Assembly: GCA_004556565.1 (NCBI GenBank)
Contig: SFGN01000019.1
Location: 1 to 44,306 of the forward strand
Direction of reading: 5' to 3'
DNA from: Lachnospiraceae bacterium
GTDB lineage: Bacteria > Bacillota_A > Clostridia > Lachnospirales > Lachnospiraceae
DNA: 44,306 bases
Shown here: piece after piece, positions 23,278-30,946 of the stretch
Numbering within the stretch: the first letter of the stretch is position 1
How the letters are laid out: every line of letters begins with the position of its first letter
The notes under the pieces: generated by a model
Databases searched by the model: none
Told to the model about the DNA's origin: nothing
Seen by the model: only the letters and a program-made list of their open reading frames with translations
Program-made: the position numbers and the translations under genes

Positions 23278-24543
23278 ATGGATTTACTGAAGGATAAGTG
23301 TAGTACAGCTAAAAACTACATGTTAGTGTTTTTAAAATGGATTCTGGCAGGTCTTTTGATCGGTGCGGCCGTTGGATTGTGGGGAATTGGATTTGCATAT
23401 GGTATGTCATTTGTAAATGAGTTGAGAGAAACTTATTCGTGGCTTTTGTTCTGTTTACCTGTCGCGGGACTGATTATTGTCTGGCTGTATCATGTGGCAG
23501 GGGAACAGAAGAATAAGGGAACGAATTTAATTCTGCTTGCGGTACGGAGCGAAGAAAACATTCCGTTTCGTGTGGCCCCGCTGATGTTCGTGTCAACTCT
23601 GCTTACACATTTATGCGGAGGAAGCGCAGGGCGTGAGGGAGCCGCCCTTCAGATGGGAGGAAGCCTGGCGCAGCAGCTTGGCAGATGTCTGAAGGTGGAT
23701 GAGCGCACTATGAAGATTTTTACCATGTGTGGTATGAGCGCATGTTTTTCTGCTTTGTTTGGGACACCGGCCGCGGCGACTATTTTTTCTCTTGAAGTTG
23801 TGAACGTAGGAATAATGCAGTATTCTGCGTTGGTTCCCTGTGCAGTTGCAGCACTGACTGCGGATGTGGCTGCACGTTACTTTAAGGTTGGTCATATGCA
23901 GTTTGTATGTGAAGAGCTGATGTCCTCTGTTGATCTGCTTACGGCAGGAAAGGTGTGCCTGTTGGCTGCTGCTGCTGCTGCGGTCAGCATTTTGTTCTGT
24001 GAAACGCTTCATAAAACAGGAGCACTTTACAAACGATGGATAAAAAATCCATATCTTCGCGCGGCAGTCGGTGCTTTGCTGATAATAGCACTGACATTGG
24101 TTCTGGGCACAAGAGATTATCTCAGTGTAGGAGAGCATGTGATCGAAGAGGCAGTCGGAGGCCATGCAAGGCCGGAGGCGTTTCTTCTGAAAATTATCTT
24201 TACCGCAATTACATTGGAGGCGGGATTTAAAGGCGGCGAAATCGTTCCGTCGTTGTTTATCGGGTCTACTTTTGGATGCGTGGCAGCCGGGATTTTGGGA
24301 CTGAATCCGGCATTCGGCGCTGCACTGGGCATGGCTGCTCTGTTCTGTGGTGTTACCAACTGCCCTATAGCATCTGTCCTGATGGGGCTTGAGCTGTTCG
24401 GCGGAGCAGGAATCGAATGGTTTTTACTTGCCGTTGCGGTCAGTTATGTGGTGTCCGGATATTTCAGCCTGTACAGCAGTCAGAAAATCATGTATGCCAA
24501 GGAAAATCCGGAATATATTGATAAAAAAATGGGACATGCGTAA
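23278..24543 (+). CDS. CLC family anion transporter, probably CLC-F (fluoride) type
   Basis: 421 residues, about ten membrane helices. The CLC signature is GGSAGREGAALQMGG, including the gating glutamate. It is preceded by PFRVAPLMFVSTLLTHL and followed by ALFGTPAAATIFSLEV, which resemble the bacterial fluoride/proton antiporter clade (CLC-F) more than EriC chloride exchangers, as I recall them. The GSGIP chloride motif is absent, and an Asn stands 37 residues before the gating Glu, as in CLC-F. ATG 23278 has GAGGAG upstream. TTG 23188 with AAGGAG is an alternative but adds an unlikely polar tail. The last codons form a terminator for the opposite strand. Confidence 0.85.
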   Translation: MDLLKDKCSTAKNYMLVFLKWILAGLLIGAAVGLWGIGFAYGMSFVNELRETYSWLLFCLPVAGLIIVWLYHVAGEQKNKGTNLILLAVRSEENIPFRVAPLMFVSTLLTHLCGGSAGREGAALQMGGSLAQQLGRCLKVDERTMKIFTMCGMSACFSALFGTPAAATIFSLEVVNVGIMQYSALVPCAVAALTADVAARYFKVGHMQFVCEELMSSVDLLTAGKVCLLAAAAAAVSILFCETLHKTGALYKRWIKNPYLRAAVGALLIIALTLVLGTRDYLSVGEHVIEEAVGGHARPEAFLLKIIFTAITLEAGFKGGEIVPSLFIGSTFGCVAAGILGLNPAFGAALGMAALFCGVTNCPIASVLMGLELFGGAGIEWFLLAVAVSYVVSGYFSLYSSQKIMYAKENPEYIDKKMGHA

Positions 24544-24551
24544 CATGTCCC
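24523..24551 (-). terminator. Terminator of kdpDE inside the 3' end of the CLC gene
   Basis: GGGACATG (24531-24538) and CATGTCCC (24544-24551) form a perfect eight-pair stem across the CLC stop codon. A run of seven A on the plus strand (24523-24529) gives the T tract on the minus strand, so it serves the kdpE transcript. Confidence 0.85.
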
Positions 24552-24595
24552 GTCATTTACAGATAGTATAGTTCTTTATGACTGAATAAGATTTG

Positions 24596-25300
24596 TCAGT
24601 TGTTTTTGCGGATCATGCGATAACCGACTCCGACGTGTGTCTGGATATACTCCGGATGCCCCGGGTCGGTTTCTATTTTTTTCCTCAGAGTTGCCATGAA
24701 TACTCGCAGTGACGGTGTATCATAATTGTCTGAGCTTCCCCAGATTTTTCCAAGAATATAGTTGTGTGTCAGTACTTTTCCTGTGTTCCGGGCAAGCAGG
24801 CAGAGCAGTTTGTACTCCAGCGGCGTCAGATGGATTTCAGTGCCGTCGCGGTACACGCATCCGGCTGCATAATCAATTTTCAGATTTCCATTTTCGTAAA
24901 TGCTGGATTCGTGATTATTTTTTTCGCTATCAGAACGGACTCTCCGAAGTGCGACGCGAAGCCTTGCCAGCAGTTCATCTACGGAAAAAGGCTTTGTGAG
25001 ATAGTCATCTGCACCTGCGTCAAGGGCGGTAACTTTATCGTTGTCTTCACTGCGCGCCGATACAACAATAATCGGCATATTGCTCCAGCTCCGGATTTTC
25101 CGGATGATTTCCACGCCGTCCATATCGGGAAGCCCAAGGTCAAGCAGTATGACATCCGGACGGTATGTCAGGGCATCCAGCACGGCAGCGGAACCGGTTT
25201 TTACCCGGTGGTAATTGTAATCCTGTGTTTCCAGGGTCGTTGCAATCAGATTAGCGATTGCCTTGTCGTCCTCAACAATGAGAATCTGTGGTTTATTCAT
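24596..25300 (-). CDS. kdpE: KdpE-type response regulator
   Basis: 234 residues. A receiver domain with phospho-acceptor Asp54 (VILLDLGLPDMDG), DD acidic pocket near the start and KPF is followed by an OmpR-type winged-helix DNA-binding domain (LTPLEYKLLCLLARNTGKVL, VGVGYRM). It overlaps kdpD by eight bases, so the pair is translationally coupled. The usual targets are potassium uptake genes. Here no kdpFABC is present and the ktrBA genes lie divergently next to it, so these are the likely targets. Confidence 0.92.
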   Translation of the reverse strand: MNKPQILIVEDDKAIANLIATTLETQDYNYHRVKTGSAAVLDALTYRPDVILLDLGLPDMDGVEIIRKIRSWSNMPIIVVSARSEDNDKVTALDAGADDYLTKPFSVDELLARLRVALRRVRSDSEKNNHESSIYENGNLKIDYAAGCVYRDGTEIHLTPLEYKLLCLLARNTGKVLTHNYILGKIWGSSDNYDTPSLRVFMATLRKKIETDPGHPEYIQTHVGVGYRMIRKNN

Positions 25301-27278
25301 GTAAATTCACCTCCGAAATCGGTAACGTAAAACAGAAGCATGCGCCGGATGGATGGTTGTCCTGTACCCGGATCGTGCCGCCGTGTGCATTTACGATAGA
25401 TTTGCAGAGCGCAAGTCCGAGACCAAGCCCGCGGCGGCTGTCACTGTAGGATTTATTTGCAGTAAAAAACATTTCAAATAAGTGTTCTTTGGCAGAATCC
25501 GGTATGCCCGGACCATTGTCACTGATTTTGATCAGTACGTTTTTCTCCTGTTTTTCCATGCTTAAAATAATAAGAGAGCCTTCAGGCGTATATTTGATGG
25601 CATTATTCATAATGTTGATAATTACCTGTATGATGAGCTGTGCATCAATGGATGTCATTAAAAGCTCTTCCGTCAGCTCCAGCCGGATAGTATGATGGGA
25701 AGCACCCCGGTCCAGATGGCGCATCGCTTCGTGGATGACATCTTCCAGGAGCTCCGGCTCACAGCGCAGCGCCATGTTTCCGTTTTCAATCCGGGTGATG
25801 GAAAGCAGATTTTCTACCAGGTTGGTCAGCCACTGCGCGTCATCATATATAGCGGAATACAGTCCGTGGAGCTTTTGAGGGGGCAGATTGATGCCGGATT
25901 CCATCAGGATTGCAGCGTTCCCCGAAATGCTTGTGAGCGGAGTCCGCAGGTCATGGGAAATGGAACGCAGGAGATTTGCCCGCAAAGCTTCCTGACGTGC
26001 AGTTTCTTCCACCTTTTGTTTCGCCCGCACCATAGCGTCCTTTTCCAGGGCAAGTCCACATTCATCCAGAATTGCGATCATCAGGGATTTTTCAAATGCT
26101 TCCGGCGGATCTGACTGGTCAAGTGCTATCCCGACGACTGCAAGGACCTGTTTGGAACCCCGGACTGCGAGATAAAGACACTGTGCTTCCGGATGATTTT
26201 TGGTGGTCACACCCGCATGCTTATTATTATGCACAACCCAGTCCGCGACGTTGTGTTCCTCTTCAGTTAAATATTTTTCCATAGAATTTTCGGGCAGCAG
26301 AGGAAAAGACAGAGGCCTGCCAGGAACATTATCTTCTGTAACGGGATAGCAGACCATATCGCATTCGAGCAGTTTCCTGAGCTGAGTGGCGGCGACGGTT
26401 AGGATTTCTCCGCCGTCTTCCGCCTTCTGGAGCTTCTGGCTTGTCTCCAGAAGGATTTCCGTGCGGTATGCCTTATTTGCACTCAGGACGGCCTGTTGTT
26501 TGATGCGGGTCGTCAGAGTGCTGCCAAGCAGAGCGACGATAAACATGACCGAAAATGTTGCAAAGGAATCAGGTGCACTCCGGAGAGTAAAGTATGGCTC
26601 TGTAAAGAAAAAATTATAAATCAGCACGGAGAGCGCCGTGCTCAGAATGCTATAGCTTCGTCCTGTCGTCAGCATGGAAATAATCAGTACACCGAGAATA
26701 TAAACCATCATGACATTTGTGGTGGTAAGTCCGATGGTGTGCAACAAAAAGCCGATGGCAGTACAAATGGCAAGTATGCCCGCCATGCGGAGGAAATCAC
26801 GAATTGAAAATCTTTCTTTAATAACGAAATAATCCGGACGGTGCCATTTATCTGCATTCTGATCGGGGATAATGTAGATGTCCAGGTCAGGCGCCAGTTT
26901 ACGGAGCCGGTTCAGCAGCGAAGGCGAACGGGAAAACAGATGTCCGGCACCCGGCCCCAGCCCGAGCACTATTTTTGTTGTGCCGCTGGCACGGGAATAT
27001 TCGGCAATCTGTACTGCAGGATCATCACCATATAAAGTTGTGATATGTGCACCCAGCTCTTCGGCGAGATGGAGATTCGCCATGAGGCGCTTCTGCTCAT
27101 CCTCCGACCACCCGGAGTACCCCGGTGTCTCTACAAATACTGCCGTAAATGTACCGCCGAATGCTTCTGCCATGCGTGCGGCGGCACGGATGACTCTCTC
27201 ATTGGAAGGCGCTCCGGACAGGCAGCAGATAATATGTTCCCCGTAGTGATGCAGCGGATTTTTGTTCTTTTTACTCAT
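25293..27278 (-). CDS. kdpD: KdpD-type sensor histidine kinase lacking the N-terminal KdpD domain
   Basis: 661 residues, against about 890 in E. coli KdpD. It begins directly with the Usp-like domain (about 14-137), then the four-helix DUF4118 membrane module (about 155-260), a GAF-like region, HisKA with His442 in SISHDLRTPLTS, and the HATPase with NNAIKYTPEG, DNGPGIP and GLGLGLALC. The N-terminal KdpD ATP-binding domain is missing. The Usp part holds FTAVF (44-48), similar to the FTAxY end of the c-di-AMP-binding motif described for S. aureus KdpD. Ligand binding here is inference. Divergent from ktrB. Confidence 0.92.
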   Translation of the reverse strand: MSKKNKNPLHHYGEHIICCLSGAPSNERVIRAAARMAEAFGGTFTAVFVETPGYSGWSEDEQKRLMANLHLAEELGAHITTLYGDDPAVQIAEYSRASGTTKIVLGLGPGAGHLFSRSPSLLNRLRKLAPDLDIYIIPDQNADKWHRPDYFVIKERFSIRDFLRMAGILAICTAIGFLLHTIGLTTTNVMMVYILGVLIISMLTTGRSYSILSTALSVLIYNFFFTEPYFTLRSAPDSFATFSVMFIVALLGSTLTTRIKQQAVLSANKAYRTEILLETSQKLQKAEDGGEILTVAATQLRKLLECDMVCYPVTEDNVPGRPLSFPLLPENSMEKYLTEEEHNVADWVVHNNKHAGVTTKNHPEAQCLYLAVRGSKQVLAVVGIALDQSDPPEAFEKSLMIAILDECGLALEKDAMVRAKQKVEETARQEALRANLLRSISHDLRTPLTSISGNAAILMESGINLPPQKLHGLYSAIYDDAQWLTNLVENLLSITRIENGNMALRCEPELLEDVIHEAMRHLDRGASHHTIRLELTEELLMTSIDAQLIIQVIINIMNNAIKYTPEGSLIILSMEKQEKNVLIKISDNGPGIPDSAKEHLFEMFFTANKSYSDSRRGLGLGLALCKSIVNAHGGTIRVQDNHPSGACFCFTLPISEVNLHE

Positions 27279-27386
27279 GAGATTCAGAATATTCCTCTCT
27301 TTCTAGCAGCATTTTGCAGCTGTTTTGTATGATTAATCGGATAAAATCTGAACAAAAAACATCCGAACGTAATCTTTTAATTATTC

Positions 27387-27395
27387 AGTATAACA
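27387..27395 (-). promoter_or_regulatory. Extended -10 promoter of kdpDE
   Basis: On the minus strand TGTTATACT (27395-27387) is an extended -10 box. No good -35 lies 16-18 bases upstream, so an activator or the TG extension must compensate. The start would fall about 100 bases before kdpD. Confidence 0.5.
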
Positions 27396-27436
27396 CAAAA
27401 GATGTCAGTATTCTGTAGTAATTTTTCTTTCGGACA

Positions 27437-27478
27437 TTAAGATTATGTAAAGATGTCGAAGTCTTAACATTATCTTTA
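27437..27478. promoter_or_regulatory. Inverted repeat between kdpD and ktrB, candidate KdpE operator
   Basis: The 16 bases 27437-27452 and the reverse complement of 27463-27478 agree at 13 positions, with a ten-base spacer. It lies in the divergent promoter region. The right copy runs into TTTATACTTT (27475-27484), which as I remember it is shared with the E. coli kdp operator. A TATATT -10 for ktrB lies downstream at 27522-27527 without a recognisable -35, as expected for an activated promoter. Confidence 0.55.
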
Positions 27479-27571
27479 TACTTTGCCTGGTATCTTAATC
27501 TCTTCCTCACTGTTGATGGGGTATATTTAATTTAATAAATAGATCAGAAGATAAAACAGGGGGATGAAGCT

Positions 27572-28918
27572 ATGGCATTATGGAGGAATGAGCGTATTAC
27601 TCCTGCGCAGATTATCATGACAGGTTTCCTGGGAATTATCCTAACAGGTACGTTGCTTTTAATGCTGCCATTTGCTACGAGAAACGGTACAGGTGCAACA
27701 CTTGAGGAAGCTCTGTTTACGGCAACTTCCGCAACGTGTGTGACAGGTCTTGTGGTGCGGGACACAGCGTCTTACTGGTCGGAATTCGGTCAGGGCGTAA
27801 TATTGATATTGATACAAATCGGAGGTCTTGGGGTTATAACGATGGCGATTGCGATATCTATATTGGCGGGAAGAAGAATCGGATTCAGGCAGCGGTGGGT
27901 CATGCAGGAGTCTATTTCGGCACCGCAGGTCGGGGGAATCGTCCGGCAGACAAGGTTCATTGTCCGCGGTGCATTAATGATAGAGGCGGTGGGAGCCGTT
28001 CTTCTTGCGTTCCGGTTCTGCCCGCAGCTTGGGCTGGGAAAGGGTATCTGGTATTCAGTATTCCATTCTGTATCTGCTTTTTGCAATGCGGGGTTTGATC
28101 TGATGGGAACGGTAAGCGGTCAGTTTTCTTCGCTGACAGCTTTTGCGGGGGACGGATATATATGTGCCGTTATCTGTTTCCTGATTATAATAGGAGGTCT
28201 TGGTTTCCTGGTATGGCGGGATGTCCTGGATCACTGTCTGTGCTGGAAAGACTACCGTCTTCAGAGTAAGCTGGTGATAGTAACTACATTTTTACTTCTT
28301 TTGGGTGGGTTTATTTACTTCTATTGTCTTGAATTTCGTTTACCGCAGTGGTCTGAGATGAGTAGCGGGACGCGAGTGGCTGCTTCGTTTTTTCAGTCGG
28401 TTACGCCGCGTACGGCCGGTTTTAATACAGTAGATCATGCAAATTTCAGTGAAACAGGAAAGCTGGTAACGATTTTCCTGATGTTGATCGGAGGCTCTCC
28501 CGGATCTACTGCAGGCGGTATTAAAACGATAACTCTGGCGGTACTACTGATGGAGATGAAGTCGGTATTTCACCACCGGTCTCACGCGCAGTGTTTTGGA
28601 AGGAGAATATCTCAGGATGCTCAGAGGAATGCGTCGGCATTGTGTATGTTGTACCTGTTGATGGTGTTGGTGTGCGGGGCCGTAATTACAGGTATTGAGG
28701 GAATACCTCTTATGTCCTCCATGTACGAGACTGCATCTGCGATAGGGACGGTCGGGCTGTCACAGGGAATCACTTCGCAGCTTTCTCAAGCGTCACGCTT
28801 TATTCTGATTTTTCTGATGTATATGGGGAGAGTCGGCGGACTGACGATGATTTATGCCATGACGGCAAGCAGCAAAGGTCATTCCATGCTGCCTCAGGAA
28901 AAGATTACAGTCGGCTGA
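27572..28918 (+). CDS. ktrB: Potassium uptake membrane subunit KtrB (TrkH family)
   Basis: 448 residues with about ten helices in four M1-P-M2 repeats. The selectivity-filter loops are seen as SATCVTGL, SAFCNAGFDLMG, TPRTAGFNT and AIGTVGL, each keeping the filter glycine. It is the K+ (Na+-dependent in many relatives) translocating subunit in the cytoplasmic membrane and works with the KtrA ring encoded next. GGGGG lies eight bases before ATG 27572. The upstream region carries the candidate KdpE site. Confidence 0.93.
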   Translation: MALWRNERITPAQIIMTGFLGIILTGTLLLMLPFATRNGTGATLEEALFTATSATCVTGLVVRDTASYWSEFGQGVILILIQIGGLGVITMAIAISILAGRRIGFRQRWVMQESISAPQVGGIVRQTRFIVRGALMIEAVGAVLLAFRFCPQLGLGKGIWYSVFHSVSAFCNAGFDLMGTVSGQFSSLTAFAGDGYICAVICFLIIIGGLGFLVWRDVLDHCLCWKDYRLQSKLVIVTTFLLLLGGFIYFYCLEFRLPQWSEMSSGTRVAASFFQSVTPRTAGFNTVDHANFSETGKLVTIFLMLIGGSPGSTAGGIKTITLAVLLMEMKSVFHHRSHAQCFGRRISQDAQRNASALCMLYLLMVLVCGAVITGIEGIPLMSSMYETASAIGTVGLSQGITSQLSQASRFILIFLMYMGRVGGLTMIYAMTASSKGHSMLPQEKITVG

Positions 28919-28965
28919 TAAGGTGAAACGGCAGGCCCGGGACTGTGGCGGAAAAGGAATAAAAT

Positions 28966-29628
28966 ATGAAAGGAAATGGAAAAATGAAATCAGTATTATT
29001 AATTGGAATGGGACGTTTTGGGAGACATATGGCACAAAAACTTCATGAATTACATCACGAGGTTCTGGCGGTTGACCGCAACGAACAGAGGATAGATGAT
29101 GCATTGCCGTTTCTGACGAGCGCGCAGATTGGGGATGCGACAAATCCGCAGTTCATCAGTGAACTGGGAGTCCGGGATTTTGATCTTTGCGTGGTTGCGA
29201 TAGGAGATGATTTTCAGAGCTCACTGGAAGCGACCAGCCTTCTGAAGGAACAGGGAGCCCGGTTTGTATTATCAAGGGCAACCAGAGATGTCCACGCGAA
29301 ATTTCTTTTAAGAAATGGAGCTGATGAGGTGATTTATGCGGAAAAGCAGATGGCAAACTGGGCAGCGGTCCGATATACCGCAGATCATGTTTTTGATTAT
29401 ATAGAGCTTACTCCGGAGCATTCGATATATGAAATGGCGATCCCGGAAGAATGGGTGGGACACACGCCGGTCGAATTAAATGTCCGCCGCAGGCATCATG
29501 TAAATATCCTGGCTACGAAATACAAAGGGGAACTGGAGCCGCTTCCCGGACCGGATCATATATTCAGGAGAGATGAAACGATATTTATACTAGGCAGCAA
29601 CCGTGACGTACGGAAGCTTCTGAAATAA
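28966..29628 (+). CDS. ktrA: Potassium uptake regulatory subunit KtrA (TrkA family)
   Basis: 220 residues. An RCK_N Rossmann domain (VLLIGMGRFGRHMAQKL, EVLAVDRNEQR) binds nucleotides. An RCK_C domain follows (about 135-220, ending DETIFILGSNRDVRKLL), the site of c-di-AMP binding in S. aureus KtrA. It forms the cytosolic gating ring on KtrB. ATG 28966 has AAGGA seven bases before it. ATG 28984, with AAAGGA nine bases before it, gives the more typical KtrA N-terminus MKSVLLIG and is equally possible. 47 bases after ktrB. Confidence 0.93.
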   Translation: MKGNGKMKSVLLIGMGRFGRHMAQKLHELHHEVLAVDRNEQRIDDALPFLTSAQIGDATNPQFISELGVRDFDLCVVAIGDDFQSSLEATSLLKEQGARFVLSRATRDVHAKFLLRNGADEVIYAEKQMANWAAVRYTADHVFDYIELTPEHSIYEMAIPEEWVGHTPVELNVRRRHHVNILATKYKGELEPLPGPDHIFRRDETIFILGSNRDVRKLLK

Positions 29629-29645
29629 TGAAAGAGGAGATGTGA

Positions 29646-29801
29646 ATGGCAATTGTAGTAATCTGCCTGATAGTGGTGGCTGCTGTGGCAGGATATTGGA
29701 TTATGGGGGCAATCGACGATTTTATAGATCATGGATACTGGCATCCTTATTGGGATGAAGAGACTGAGAAAAAGGAAAAAGGAGACAAAGAAGAGAAATA
29801 G
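29646..29801 (+). CDS. Small single-pass membrane protein in the ktr operon
   Basis: 51 residues: MAIVVICLIVVAAVAGYWIM forms one membrane helix, then DDFIDHGYWHPYWDEE and a highly charged tail of E, K and D. A strong AGAGGAGA ribosome site stands five bases before ATG 29646, and the gene begins 17 bases after ktrA. No frame competes with it. It is not a family I can name. By place it could be an accessory subunit, as KdpF is for the Kdp pump, which is inference. Confidence 0.7.
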   Translation: MAIVVICLIVVAAVAGYWIMGAIDDFIDHGYWHPYWDEETEKKEKGDKEEK

Positions 29802-29827
29802 ATTCGTTATCTGTACAAATCATAAAA

Positions 29828-29857
29828 TTGTCTGAAAAAACATGGGACATCAGACAA
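29828..29857 (+). other. Stem-loop between the ktr and atp operons
   Basis: TTGTCTGA (29828-29835) and TCAGACAA (29850-29857) form a perfect eight-pair stem with a 14-base loop. There is no T run, so factor-independent termination is doubtful. Confidence 0.4.
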
Positions 29858-29887
29858 GAATTGGGAAAAACTATTTGGAAAAATACG

Positions 29888-29917
29888 TTTACAGATGTCA
29901 GAATAATGTGTTAAACT
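29888..29917 (+). promoter_or_regulatory. Promoter of the ATP synthase operon
   Basis: TTTACA at 29888-29893 and TAAACT at 29912-29917, 18 bases apart, with a TGT extension before the -10. The first ribosome site follows after about 35 bases. Confidence 0.6.
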
Positions 29918-29967
29918 AAGAATGCAGTTTTCTAAAAGTGACGAGGTTTTTCAGGAGGGGCGATAAT

Positions 29968-30288
29968 ATGAAAGGATGGACAAAAACCGTCGGGGATATT
30001 ACATTGCTGACGCAGTTTGGTTTTTCTTTCATTACGCCCCTCCTTTTATGTCTCGGACTGTGCGGCTGGCTTTCTTCTAAAGGTGTAGGAGCATGGGTCT
30101 TCATTCCCGGATTCATTTTGGGGTTCGGAGGTTCGGCTATGGTTGCATATAAATTTTATCTGCAGATAATGAGCAGGTTAAAGAAAGAAAACCAGGAAGA
30201 AGATAATGGCGGGGATCATAACAATAATAAAGAAGTAAGGAAGAAAACTGTGAAGAAAAAAAAGGTGTCTTTCAACAGACATGAATAA
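29968..30288 (+). CDS. atpZ: AtpZ/AtpI-like small membrane protein
   Basis: 106 residues with two membrane helices (about 14-34 and 42-65, the second GAWVFIPGFILGFGGSAMVA) and a long lysine-rich tail. This matches the AtpZ-type (PF09527) proteins at the head of many Firmicute atp operons, which have been linked with c-ring assembly and Mg2+ or Ca2+ supply. AGGAGGGG is seven bases before ATG 29968, so the earlier GTG 29938 is not used. The gap to the next gene (30289-30411) has only weak small frames. Confidence 0.75.
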   Translation: MKGWTKTVGDITLLTQFGFSFITPLLLCLGLCGWLSSKGVGAWVFIPGFILGFGGSAMVAYKFYLQIMSRLKKENQEEDNGGDHNNNKEVRKKTVKKKKVSFNRHE

Positions 30289-30411
30289 AAAACGCAGGTA
30301 TTCTGAGGACAGGAAAAGATCGGTATATAAGACAGTGATAAATAATATTAATAAAAGGCGGCAATTGGCAATAAGAAAATAGAAATATGAAGATAGAAAT
30401 AAGAGGATAGT

Positions 30412-30843
30412 ATGAGCAGATTATTTGATACGGTTCAGCCGGCAGTAAAAAAAGAAACTAAAAACGTGGCAGTCAGCACAGGAATCGGCGTTGTTCTGAT
30501 GTGGATTTTGTTTGCTGTGCTGCATGTGGCATTCCCTGTAAAAGTTCCGTTTGATTATACGGTAATTATCGGAGGAATCGGAGGAGGAATCATAGCGGTC
30601 CTTAATTTTTTTCTGATGGGGCTGACTGTGCAGAAAGTGGCCGCCACTGAAGATGATGCAGACGCTAAGATGAAGATGAAAGCAAGCTATTCCCGTCGGA
30701 TGCTGATGCAGGTCCTTTGGATCATTATCGCAATCACGGCTCCGTGTTTCTGGTTTGTAGCAGGCATTCTGCCGCTGCTGTTCCCGGGTATGGGGATTAA
30801 AATCAGAGGGATTTTCCTGAAACCGGAAAAACAGCAGAAATAG
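30412..30843 (+). CDS. atpI: AtpI-like ATP synthase accessory protein
   Basis: 143 residues with four predicted helices: GIGVVLMWILFAVLHVAF, YTVIIGGIGGGIIAVLNFFL, then two in the C-terminal half. The ATP synthase I family is short and poorly conserved; position before atpB and topology support the call. Members help c-ring assembly. GAGGAT precedes ATG 30412. Two identical hairpin-forming repeats separate it from atpB. Confidence 0.72.
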   Translation: MSRLFDTVQPAVKKETKNVAVSTGIGVVLMWILFAVLHVAFPVKVPFDYTVIIGGIGGGIIAVLNFFLMGLTVQKVAATEDDADAKMKMKASYSRRMLMQVLWIIIAITAPCFWFVAGILPLLFPGMGIKIRGIFLKPEKQQK

Positions 30844-30861
30844 CTGATAACTATGCTGTAA

Positions 30862-30909
30862 TTCTCAGATATGAGATTTAAAATAAAATATTTCTCAGAT
30901 ATGAGATTT
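30862..30909 (+). repeat. Two identical 18-bp palindromic repeats before atpB
   Basis: TTCTCAGATATGAGATTT occurs at 30862-30879 and again at 30892-30909, exactly 30 bases apart. Each holds TCTCA-GATA-TGAGA, a five-pair hairpin with a GATA loop. The first begins 19 bases after the atpI-like stop and the second ends 22 bases before the atpB ribosome site. Confidence 0.85.
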
Positions 30910-30946
30910 TTACAATTTTTATTACAGACAGGAGGTGGAAACATAT

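Noticed and set aside
30281..30382. 33-codon basic frame overlapping the atpZ-like stop
   Set aside because: The nearest ribosome-like site (AAGGTG) is about 14 bases away and the frame is simply A-rich; not convincing without conservation.
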